From positions 1 to 5,920 of the forward strand of contig JALHUF010000353.1 of NCBI GenBank assembly GCA_022866195.1: a stretch of DNA of 5,920 bases, read 5' to 3'. Origin of the DNA: Terriglobia bacterium. Its GTDB lineage: Bacteria > Acidobacteriota > Terriglobia > UBA7540. A program made the position numbers and the translations under genes. Positions 1 to 4,847 of this stretch are shown piece after piece. The notes under the pieces were generated by a model that made no database searches, was not told the origin of the DNA, and saw only the letters and a list, made by a program, of their open reading frames with translations. Numbering within the stretch: position 1 is the stretch's first letter; every line of letters starts with the position of its first letter.

Positions 1-1
1 C

Positions 2-154
2 ATCGAAGAGGCGGATGAAACTGTTCTCTGGCTGGAGCTCCTAGTCGAAAGTGGGACAGTACCGCAGGCCCGAATGCAGAACCTACTTGCTGAGGCGAAC
101 GAGCTGGTAGCCATCTTCGTAGCATCACGCAAGACAGCTAGAACTACTGGTTGA
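2..154 (+). CDS. Four-helix-bundle protein (S23/IVP-like family), C-terminal part only
   Basis: An open frame enters from the left edge and ends at TGA 152-154, giving the last 50 residues of a protein. The visible part reads IEEADETVLWLELLVESG, then a helix with LLAEANELVAIFVAS, and ends RKTARTTG. The ADET-x2-WLELL helix followed by EANEL-x-AIF-x-AS-x-KTA is the characteristic C-terminus of the small four-helix-bundle proteins first described as 23S rRNA intervening-sequence (S23) proteins. Full members are about 120 residues, so roughly 70 N-terminal residues lie outside the window. Members are cytoplasmic and mostly of unknown function; the Avd accessory protein of diversity-generating retroelements shares the fold. 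Nothing here suggests an rRNA or retroelement context. The stop overlaps a possible TTG start of the next frame at 151, but I do not think that start is used. Confidence 0.82.
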   Translation: MEEADETVLWLELLVESGTVPQARMQNLLAEANELVAIFVASRKTARTTG

Positions 155-194
155 TCGAGGAATGGGACCCCTGCTCGAGGGGACAACATTTCGT

Positions 195-226
195 TCACTC
201 AATCACTCAATCACTCAATCACCCAA
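195..226 (+). repeat. Four-copy octamer tandem repeat (TCACTCAA) abutting a start codon
   Basis: Three exact copies of TCACTCAA (195-202, 203-210, 211-218) are followed by a fourth with one change, TCACCCAA (219-226). The final A of the fourth copy is the A of the ATG start codon of the EVE-domain gene. The repeat occupies the place where a Shine-Dalgarno would sit, and none is present there. Read in frame it would encode the SITQSLNHP stretch of a longer TTG-started product, which looks like repeat translation, not protein. Similar short AT-richer arrays occur elsewhere in this window. Confidence 0.85.
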
Positions 227-714
227 TGAAGGTTTGGGTCTTCAAGGTCAACACGAAGCGCGGGTGGGAGTTTGATGAGTATTTCCGCTCGCGCACGCGC
301 GGCCCTTACGAGATGGGCGACGAGGGCTGGATCCGGAGCGCCTCCAGCCTGCGCTACCTGCGCGAGGAAGTGAAGCGCGGCGATCTCTTCCTCTGCTACG
401 AGGTGGACCGCAAGCAGGTGGTGGGCGTGGCGCGCGCTGCCTCCGACGGCCGGGACGCAGGCCTGGGCTCGCTCCTCGATTTCTGCCCGCCCCGTGAGGC
501 TGTGCGCCTCGAGAATCCTCTGACCCGGCGCCCCGACCTCGAGCACATCCTCGCGTTTAGTCCCCATCGCGGCCGCGGCACGGTGCAGAAGATCGACGCC
601 GATGAGTTTGCCCGCCTCCGGCGTATAATCCTGCGCAAGAACCCGGAGCAAGCGCGCGAGCTGCGGCGGCTGCTCTGGTGTAAGAAGCGGTCAGCGGTCA
701 ACCTTCAGCTTTGA
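226..714 (+). CDS. EVE/PUA-like domain protein
   Basis: This encodes 162 residues that resemble a single EVE domain, a member of the PUA-like fold. Family members are thought to bind modified bases in RNA or DNA and act in the cytoplasm; no substrate can be named here. Visible hallmarks are the N-terminal strand MKVWVFKVN, a helix ending in KRGDLFLCYEV (residues 50-60), then VVGVARAASDG (65-75), the segment where this family has a G-D-x-x-x-x-Y strand followed by a G-[IV]-[AG] strand. HILAFSPHRGRGTVQKID (107-124) and a closing helix DEFARLRRIIL follow. I chose ATG 226 because the fold begins there. The frame is open back to TTG 151, but the extra 25 residues are largely translated octamer repeat. 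No Shine-Dalgarno precedes 226. The last ten residues (KKRSAVNLQL) are encoded by a heptamer repeat and may be an accreted tail. The gene lies 71 bases after the four-helix-bundle gene; a shared transcript is possible but unproven. Confidence 0.78.
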   Translation: MKVWVFKVNTKRGWEFDEYFRSRTRGPYEMGDEGWIRSASSLRYLREEVKRGDLFLCYEVDRKQVVGVARAASDGRDAGLGSLLDFCPPREAVRLENPLTRRPDLEHILAFSPHRGRGTVQKIDADEFARLRRIILRKNPEQARELRRLLWCKKRSAVNLQL

Positions 715-748
715 CGGCGTCGTAGGGACTTGCTGGCCGCTAGTCGCT
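686..748. repeat. Inverted pair of degenerate heptamer repeats spanning the EVE gene stop
   Basis: AGCGGTC occurs twice in tandem at 686-699, inside the end of the EVE reading frame. The reverse complement of 734-748 reads AGCGACTAGCGGCCA, which matches 686-700 at 11 of 15 positions, and all four differences are transitions. In RNA, three of the four become G-U wobbles, so 14 of 15 positions could pair, leaving one C-A mismatch and a 33-base loop that contains the stop codon. No T-tract follows, so I call it a repeat hairpin, not an intrinsic terminator. It is probably a decayed inverted repeat. Confidence 0.55.
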
Positions 749-791
749 GATGGTGCAAGACAAGCGCAAAGCCACCGCGGCTTAAGTCTGA

Positions 792-797
792 AGGAGG
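792..797 (+). promoter_or_regulatory. Strong Shine-Dalgarno (AGGAGG) for the cupin gene
   Basis: AGGAGG sits 6 bases before ATG 804 and only 3 bases before the adjacent ATG 801. The normal spacing favours 804 as the start, removing one methionine from the longer reading. It is the only strong ribosome binding site among the plus-strand genes. Confidence 0.8.
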
Positions 798-803
798 TGG
801 ATG

Positions 804-1166
804 ATGAAACGATTTCTGGCAGGAGTAATTATGGGGTTGTCGGTCTCGGCGCTCACGCTCCTGGCGCAGCACCTGGCGAGCGAGAAAGTCGTCCAGCCGG
901 AGCTGAGAGTGGAGAATCAAAAGGTGAAAGTGGCGCGCTGGGTGCTCAAGCCGGGCGAAGGCACGCCGCTGCACACGCACACGCTCGACCACATCTCTGT
1001 AGTGATCCATGGCTCGACGCTCCGGGATGTGGCGGCTGACGGCGCCGCGAAGGAAAACGTGCAAAAAGCCGGCGACGCCGTGTTCGTGCCGGGCACGGGC
1101 CGCACCCACTCATTCGCGAACGCGGGCAGGGAGACCTTGGAGTCAATCTCGATTGAATTGAAGTAG
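804..1166 (+). CDS. Small exported cupin-domain protein
   Basis: This encodes 120 residues. Residues 1-22 form a signal peptide or N-terminal anchor (MKRF followed by a hydrophobic run GVIMGLSVSALTLLA), so the protein probably acts outside the cytoplasm. The rest is a single cupin barrel. Motif 1 is G51 to G70, with H57-x-H59 as metal ligands. Motif 2 is GDAVFVPG-x-G-x-x-H (90-102), with H102 as the next ligand and N106 after it. The glutamate usually found three or four residues after the second histidine is absent; D62 and H63 (HTHTLDH) occupy that position. Motif 2 also has one extra residue between the proline and the histidine compared with the textbook spacing. Members like this are generally annotated as cupin-domain proteins without known substrate, and I cannot assign a reaction. 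An 89-base gap with the heptamer hairpin separates it from the EVE gene, and its strong ribosome binding site suggests good expression. Confidence 0.83.
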   Translation: MKRFLAGVIMGLSVSALTLLAQHLASEKVVQPELRVENQKVKVARWVLKPGEGTPLHTHTLDHISVVIHGSTLRDVAADGAAKENVQKAGDAVFVPGTGRTHSFANAGRETLESISIELK

Positions 1167-1179
1167 TATCTTGAAACTT

Positions 1180-1207
1180 GGATTATGAAGGCTGAATGGT
1201 GAATTGG
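1180..1207 (-). repeat. AT-rich short repeat, left inverted copy
   Basis: Read on the minus strand this stretch begins CCAATTCACCATTCAGCC and ends TTCATAATCC. It matches the plus-strand stretch at 1368-1402 (CAATTCAC, then ACTTCAG, then TTCATAATTCC) apart from an internal run of about nine bases missing here. The two copies therefore lie in inverted orientation on either side of the 1235-1315 palindrome. Base composition is strikingly poorer in GC than the neighbouring genes. Confidence 0.6.
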
Positions 1208-1234
1208 AAGGGTACCGAGAAAGGCCTGGGAGCA

Positions 1235-1315
1235 TGTCATCCTGAGCGAAGCGAAGGATCTAAGTCCTCTGTTGCCAGACGAGCGAGAGATGCTTCGCTG
1301 GCGCTCAGCATGACA
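1235..1315. repeat. REP-type intergenic palindrome (TGTCATCCTGAGCG family)
   Basis: The left arm starts TGTCATCCTGAGCG and continues AAGCGAAGGATCT (1235-1261). The right arm, read in reverse complement from 1315, starts TGTCATGCTGAGCG and continues CCAGCGAAGCATCT. The arms match except for three substitutions and a one-base gap, and they flank a centre of about 26 bases. This is a very widespread intergenic element in environmental bacteria, known to me from Acidobacteria and others. Its translation on the minus strand gives the familiar spurious peptide ending LRSFASLRMT, which should not be annotated as a gene. Transcribed, it would form a long hairpin in the permease 5' region or cupin 3' region. 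No transposase is encoded, so it is non-autonomous if mobile. Confidence 0.85.
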
Positions 1316-1367
1316 AAGAGGGCTTTTCGGCATCCTGTCAGACCTGCCCGGGGATTGTGATTGTTCG

Positions 1368-1402
1368 CAATTCACACTTCAGAATTCACAATTCATAATT
1401 CC
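1368..1402 (+). repeat. AT-rich short tandem repeat, right inverted copy
   Basis: The stretch is built from AATTCACA-like octamers: AATTCACA (1369-1376), then AATTCACA (1383-1390) and AATTCATA (1390-1397) separated or overlapped by short variants, closing with AATTCC. It is the inverted partner of 1180-1207. Together with the palindrome between them the two copies fill nearly the whole 245-base gap between the cupin and permease genes, in which I see no gene. Confidence 0.6.
1371..1399 (+). promoter_or_regulatory. Candidate sigma-70-type promoter for the permease
   Basis: TTCACA (1371-1376) matches the -35 consensus TTGACA at five of six positions. CATAAT (1394-1399) matches the -10 consensus TATAAT at five of six, with an ideal 17-base spacer. 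Transcription would begin near 1406, about six bases before ATG 1412, giving an almost leaderless message. That would fit the lack of a Shine-Dalgarno. The whole promoter lies inside the AT-rich repeat, so chance matching is a real possibility. Confidence 0.42.
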
Positions 1403-1411
1403 GTCCGCACC

Positions 1412-2770
1412 ATGCGTATCAGCGAATTCTTCCAGCTTGCCGCTCACGGCACAACCATCCGCCGGGAAGTGCTGGGCGGCATCACGACTTTCCTGGCCAT
1501 GTCCTACATCATCTTCGTCCAGCCGGGAGTGCTGTCGCAGGCCGGCATGGATTTTCGCGCGGTTATGTACGCCACCTGCCTTGCAGCAGCGCTGGCCACC
1601 TTTCTGATGGGCTTGCTGGCCAATTATCCTGTGGCGTTAGCGCCGGGCATGGGGGAGAACTTCTTCTTTGTCTATACCCTCTGCGGCGTGGCCCCTCTGG
1701 GCTTCAGCCTGACCTGGCAGCAGGCGCTGGCGGCGGTGCTGGTGGCCGGCATCTTTTTTATCCTGCTCACGCTGTCGGGCATCCGCTCGAAAATTGTCGA
1801 CTCCATCCCGAGTTCCCTGAAGTGCGGCATCGCCGCGGGGATTGGGCTATTCATCACGTTTATTGGCCTGGAATACGGCAACCTGGTGGTGTCGAGCCCC
1901 GCCACGCTGGTGCGCCTGGGAGATTTTCGTCAGCCCGTGGCGCTGGTGAGCGTGTTGGGCCTGCTGGTGATGATCGTGCTGCTCGCTTACCGTGTCCGCG
2001 GGGCCCTCCTGCTGGGCATTCTCGCCACGACGGCGATTGCTGCCGGCTTTGGGCTGGTTCACTACCGCGGCGTCTTCTCGGCGGACTTTCATCTGGCGCC
2101 CACGTTCTGGAAATTCGACCTGCGTGGGCTTTTCGGCGTACATCCCGCCACGCTCGCCGCCGCCATCTTTGTGCTGCTTTACCTGGCTCTTTTCGACACC
2201 GTAGGAACGCTGGTGGGCGTGGGACAGCAGGCGGGCTTATTGCGTGAGGGGAAATTGCCCCGCTCGGGTCAGGCGCTCTTTTCAGACGCGGTGGGCACGA
2301 CAGTGGGCGCGGCGCTTGGCACCTCCACCGTGACGTGCTACATCGAGTCCGCCGCCGGCGTCTCGGATGGTGCGCGGACGGGCTTGGCCAACATGGTGAC
2401 GGGGCTCTTGCTGCTCGCCGCGATGCTCTTCAGCCCCCTGGCCTCGATGATCGGCGGAGGCGTTGCCGTGGGCGCCGACGCAGGGGGCAACCCTATCATC
2501 CGCTACCCGACGCTCGCGCCGGCGTTGATCGTGGTGGGCGCGATGATGCTCAAGGTGGTCCGAGAACTCGAGTGGGAGGATCCGACAGAGTACCTGCCCG
2601 CCTTCCTGACGCTGGTAGCGATCCCTCTCACCTTCAGCATAGCCTCCGGCATTGCCTTCGGGTTCGTTTCGTACGCTGTGGGCAAGCTCGCCACGGGCCG
2701 CTGGCGCGAATGCCCCGTCCTGACCTACGTCTTCGCCGCGCTGTTTGTCGTGCAGTTCCTCGTCTTGTAG
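1412..2770 (+). CDS. NCS2 family (AzgA-like) purine permease
   Basis: This encodes a 452-residue multi-pass inner-membrane protein, the usual length for AzgA-type hypoxanthine/guanine/adenine:proton symporters. Segments recognisable in order are GGITTFLAMSYIIFVQPGVL (22-41), the re-entrant NYPVALAPGMGENFFF (71-86), FDTVGTLVGVGQQAGLL (261-277), and GTSTVTCYIESAAGVSDG followed by ARTGL (303-325). The C-terminal LPAFLTLVAIPLTFSIASG (395-413) and GR at 429-430 follow. D262 and E312 fall where acidic substrate- or proton-coupling residues occur in this family. The G-M-G-E-N loop has glutamate where the best-known AzgA proteins have leucine. I place the start at ATG 1412 because MRISEFFQL fits the family N-terminus and the open frame upstream is only AT-rich repeat. 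No Shine-Dalgarno is seen. The exact purine specificity cannot be read from the sequence. The gene faces the PDZ gene and ends beside a hairpin. Confidence 0.92.
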   Translation: MRISEFFQLAAHGTTIRREVLGGITTFLAMSYIIFVQPGVLSQAGMDFRAVMYATCLAAALATFLMGLLANYPVALAPGMGENFFFVYTLCGVAPLGFSLTWQQALAAVLVAGIFFILLTLSGIRSKIVDSIPSSLKCGIAAGIGLFITFIGLEYGNLVVSSPATLVRLGDFRQPVALVSVLGLLVMIVLLAYRVRGALLLGILATTAIAAGFGLVHYRGVFSADFHLAPTFWKFDLRGLFGVHPATLAAAIFVLLYLALFDTVGTLVGVGQQAGLLREGKLPRSGQALFSDAVGTTVGAALGTSTVTCYIESAAGVSDGARTGLANMVTGLLLLAAMLFSPLASMIGGGVAVGADAGGNPIIRYPTLAPALIVVGAMMLKVVRELEWEDPTEYLPAFLTLVAIPLTFSIASGIAFGFVSYAVGKLATGRWRECPVLTYVFAALFVVQFLVL

Positions 2771-2795
2771 CGCGGAGTTGTCCTCCAGCTCCGCG
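2771..2795. terminator. Hairpin between convergent genes, possible bidirectional terminator
   Basis: CGCGGAGTTG (2771-2780) pairs with CAGCTCCGCG (2786-2795) over ten positions, with one G-U wobble and a five-base TCCTC loop. It begins right after the permease stop and lies 21 bases past the PDZ gene stop on the other strand. No convincing T-tract follows on either strand, so factor-independent termination is uncertain. It could instead stabilise the 3' ends of both messages. Confidence 0.5.
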
Positions 2796-2815
2796 GCTTC
2801 TGTCGCCTACACAAC

Positions 2816-4030
2816 CTACCTCTCACCCTTCAGTCCCGTGACAACGTCCTCGCGGATGATCTCCCTCTCGATCTGCTTTGGAAGTTCTTGCTGGAGGCGT
2901 TGCATCTCTTCTTGCAGGCGCTGCTGCTCTTTCTGGAGTTCTTGGTGCTCTTTTTGCCACTCTCGTGCCTGGGCCTCCATCTCCTTGGCGTAGGCCTGGG
3001 CTTCGGCGGCTATCTCCTGCATCTCTACGGGGTCAACTCCCATCAGCTCCGTGCGGGTCATGCGGCGCGGACCCATGCGCTCCTGCGGCTCGAGCTCGAC
3101 CGTGAGCGTTTGCTCGCGCTTATCGCGCACGATAGTCAAAGTCACCTTGCGTGCCTCTTGCGTTTCCTTTTCCCCCGCCAGGGCGCGACGCAGCTTGCCG
3201 ACCGTGTCCACGTCTTTCCCGTCCACCTGCACGATGACGTCGCCAGCCTTAAGCCCGGCCTTTTCAGCCGCGCTGCCTACGACCACCTCACGCACCAGGA
3301 TGCCCATGCCCTGTTTGACGCCGAAGTATTGGGCTAGTTGTGGCGTCAACTCATCAGCCGAAATGCCCAGCTGCGCGCCCCGCGCATGCCACACGAAATC
3401 GAACTCGGGGATTTTGATGTCGAACCCGGGCATGTCCGGCATAGGCGGCATCGCCGGGAGCTGAAAGGTCCGGTCCCCGCCGGCCTCCAGCTTGGCGGTC
3501 AGAGTGCGCGTCTGCCCGGCGCGACTGACCAGCAGCGTAACGCTGCGTCCCGCCGGCGTCTCGCGCACCAGGCGGCGCAAATGCGCGGCGCTGCGAACCT
3601 TCTCGCCCGCAAACTCCAGGATAACGTCCCCCTTGGCCACGCCTGCCTTGGCCGCCGGACTCTCCTCTTCGACGTCCTTGACAATCACACCGTACTCACC
3701 CGCGAGCTTCAGCTCTTTCGCCTTCTCGGCAGTCACGTCCTCGAGCCGCAGCCCCAACCATGCTCCGTCTCCCGCAAGGGCGTGAAACATGATCGTCTTG
3801 CGCCCAGGGTGCGGGCGAGCCACCACGCCTGGGCCAGGGTGCGGCGTGGGTGCGGCCACGGGCGGCTCCTCCTCGTCCTCGGCATTGAAGTACAGGACGT
3901 CTGGTTCGTCGCCGGAAACCGCCACAACCCCCCTCGCCTTGGCAGAGTCCTTTCCTGCCCCGAGGGATGCAATTCCCAGCAGGGCGACGACGACCAAGCT
4001 TCCCAACACAATGATGATGTAGCGTTTCAT
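2816..4030 (-). CDS. Exported double-PDZ protein with C-terminal coiled coil
   Basis: This encodes 404 residues. Residues 1-24 (MKRYIIIVLGSLVVVALLGIASLG) form a signal peptide or membrane anchor, so the protein is envelope-located. An acidic and proline-rich linker (about 51-77: EDEEEPP, then PTPHPGPG) leads to PDZ 1 (about 90-182; GVIVKDVEEESPAAKAGVAK then GDVILEFAG) and PDZ 2 (about 218-312; GILVREVVVGSAAEKAGLKA then GDVIVQVDGKDV). A methionine/proline-rich hinge (193-203) joins them. Residues about 335-390 are a Glu/Gln/Lys/Arg-rich coiled coil. No trypsin-like protease domain or catalytic triad is present, so this is not a DegP/HtrA protease; a binding or scaffold role for exposed protein C-termini is the reasonable inference. 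The start at 4030 has GGAGG five bases upstream. An ATG at 4072 in the same frame would add 14 residues ahead of the signal sequence and is less likely. It is the last of three co-directed genes, 43 bases after the second DUF4097 gene. Confidence 0.86.
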   Translation of the reverse strand: MKRYIIIVLGSLVVVALLGIASLGAGKDSAKARGVVAVSGDEPDVLYFNAEDEEEPPVAAPTPHPGPGVVARPHPGRKTIMFHALAGDGAWLGLRLEDVTAEKAKELKLAGEYGVIVKDVEEESPAAKAGVAKGDVILEFAGEKVRSAAHLRRLVRETPAGRSVTLLVSRAGQTRTLTAKLEAGGDRTFQLPAMPPMPDMPGFDIKIPEFDFVWHARGAQLGISADELTPQLAQYFGVKQGMGILVREVVVGSAAEKAGLKAGDVIVQVDGKDVDTVGKLRRALAGEKETQEARKVTLTIVRDKREQTLTVELEPQERMGPRRMTRTELMGVDPVEMQEIAAEAQAYAKEMEAQAREWQKEHQELQKEQQRLQEEMQRLQQELPKQIEREIIREDVVTGLKGER

Positions 4031-4033
4031 GGT

Positions 4034-4040
4034 CTCCTCC
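4034..4040 (-). promoter_or_regulatory. Shine-Dalgarno (GGAGGAG) deciding the PDZ gene start
   Basis: On the minus strand GGAGGAG ends four bases before ATG 4030; its GGAGG core is five bases away. This places the start at the head of the signal sequence instead of at ATG 4072. Confidence 0.75.
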
Positions 4041-4073
4041 AGTTTTCCGGATAGTTCCCTTTGCGGCCGCATT

Positions 4074-4829
4074 TCACAGCAGTTCCTCGCTCTCGGTTAC
4101 CCGGATATTGCCGCGCACGGTGCGCAACCGAACCTGCACGCCCCCCCGGCCCAAGCGGGTGCGCCACGAGCTATCGCCAGGTACGTCGCTCACGGCGAAC
4201 ACATACTTGCTGTCGATCTGCCCCGCGACGGTACTCAACTGCAAATCGGCGTTGGCCCCGGGAGGCAGGCTGAGAAAGATATGCCCGTTCACAGTATCCA
4301 GGCGGACGGGAGCCGCCGGTTCCGGCAAGGCCCGGAAGGAGACGGCCACGCTGCCGTTGATGGCGGCCGCCACCACGCTCCCGCTGATATTTCTTTGTTC
4401 GATGTTCCCGCTTAGCGTGCGGGCATCCACGCTCCCTTCGATGCCGTGCACGGCGATGTTGCCCGCGATCGTCTGCAACCGTTCCAGCCGCACCTGTCGC
4501 GGCACCCATAGCCGATAGTCCACTCGTACCGCTCCATCCGAGTTACTCGAATGCACGGTTCGCAGGCGCAGCGCGCGGTCGCCCAATTCCACCTCAATGC
4601 GCACATCGTCAGGGTCCGCGTGCGGCCCGGACGCTGTCTTGACGACCACAGCTTCGACTTCAGCCCGGTCCCACGCCTCCACGGCGATGTCGCCCTGCAC
4701 GTTCTCCACCGCTACAAGGCTGGCGGGCTGGAGCGGATAACGTGCACTCCAGACCTCCCGTTCCTGTGCACTTGCCGCAACCACACCCCACGAGCCCAAG
4801 GCCAACACGAGCAGTGTGATGGATCTCAC
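4074..4829 (-). CDS. Secreted DUF4097-family (putative adhesin) protein
   Basis: This encodes 251 residues with a classical signal peptide: MRSITLLVLALGSWGVVAASA, with likely cleavage after A21. The mature part opens with the DUF4097 signature VENVQGDIAVEAWDRAEVE (41-59), followed by a beta-rich body. That body has solenoid-like turns TIAGNIAV (120-127), TLSGNIEQ (138-145), INGSVAVS (157-164), TVNGHIFLSLP (189-199), TVAGQI (200-205) and TVRGNIRV (237-244). Such proteins are predicted beta-solenoids at the cell surface or in the periplasm; the name putative adhesin is a family label, not a shown function. The start is GTG at 4829, supported by AGGAGA six bases upstream. It begins 18 bases after the stop of the larger DUF4097 gene, so the two are almost certainly co-transcribed. 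A run of seven G on the coding strand (4141-4147) lies in the Gly-Gly of residues 229-230. Its solenoid turns are irregular compared with its neighbour. Confidence 0.87.
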   Translation of the reverse strand: MRSITLLVLALGSWGVVAASAQEREVWSARYPLQPASLVAVENVQGDIAVEAWDRAEVEAVVVKTASGPHADPDDVRIEVELGDRALRLRTVHSSNSDGAVRVDYRLWVPRQVRLERLQTIAGNIAVHGIEGSVDARTLSGNIEQRNISGSVVAAAINGSVAVSFRALPEPAAPVRLDTVNGHIFLSLPPGANADLQLSTVAGQIDSKYVFAVSDVPGDSSWRTRLGRGGVQVRLRTVRGNIRVTESEELL

Positions 4830-4835
4830 GTCACG

Positions 4836-4841
4836 TCTCCT
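4836..4841 (-). promoter_or_regulatory. Shine-Dalgarno (AGGAGA) supporting a GTG start
   Basis: AGGAGA on the minus strand lies six bases before GTG 4829, inside the 18-base gap between the two DUF4097 genes. It supports GTG as the start even though there is no ATG in frame ahead of the signal peptide. Confidence 0.65.
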
Positions 4842-4847
4842 GGATGC

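Noticed and set aside
2..154. Four-helix-bundle gene as part of an rRNA intervening sequence or a diversity-generating retroelement
   Set aside because: No rRNA, reverse transcriptase or template/variable repeat is visible in the window, and free-standing copies are common.
151..225. TTG start extending the EVE protein by 25 residues
   Set aside because: The extension is mostly translated octamer repeat, has no Shine-Dalgarno, and lies outside the EVE fold.
211..651. Minus-strand frame opposite the EVE gene
   Set aside because: It is contained within the well-supported EVE gene and has no domain features of its own.
711..745. TTGACG at 711 as a -35 box for the cupin gene
   Set aside because: No acceptable -10 sequence occurs at 16-18 bases downstream; the region there is GC-rich.
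769..783. Small inverted repeat AAGCC-ACCGC-GGCTT ahead of the cupin ribosome binding site
   Set aside because: The five-base stem has no T-tract and is of a size expected by chance in GC-rich DNA.
917..1375. Minus-strand open frame of 152 residues across the cupin gene and the palindrome
   Set aside because: Its middle is a translation of the palindrome, giving the well-known spurious LRSFASLRMT-type peptide, and its end is the antisense of the cupin gene.
2888..3337. Plus-strand leucine-rich frame that looks like a membrane protein
   Set aside because: The leucines are antisense of the Glu/Gln/Lys codons of the PDZ protein's coiled coil, so it is a compositional shadow.
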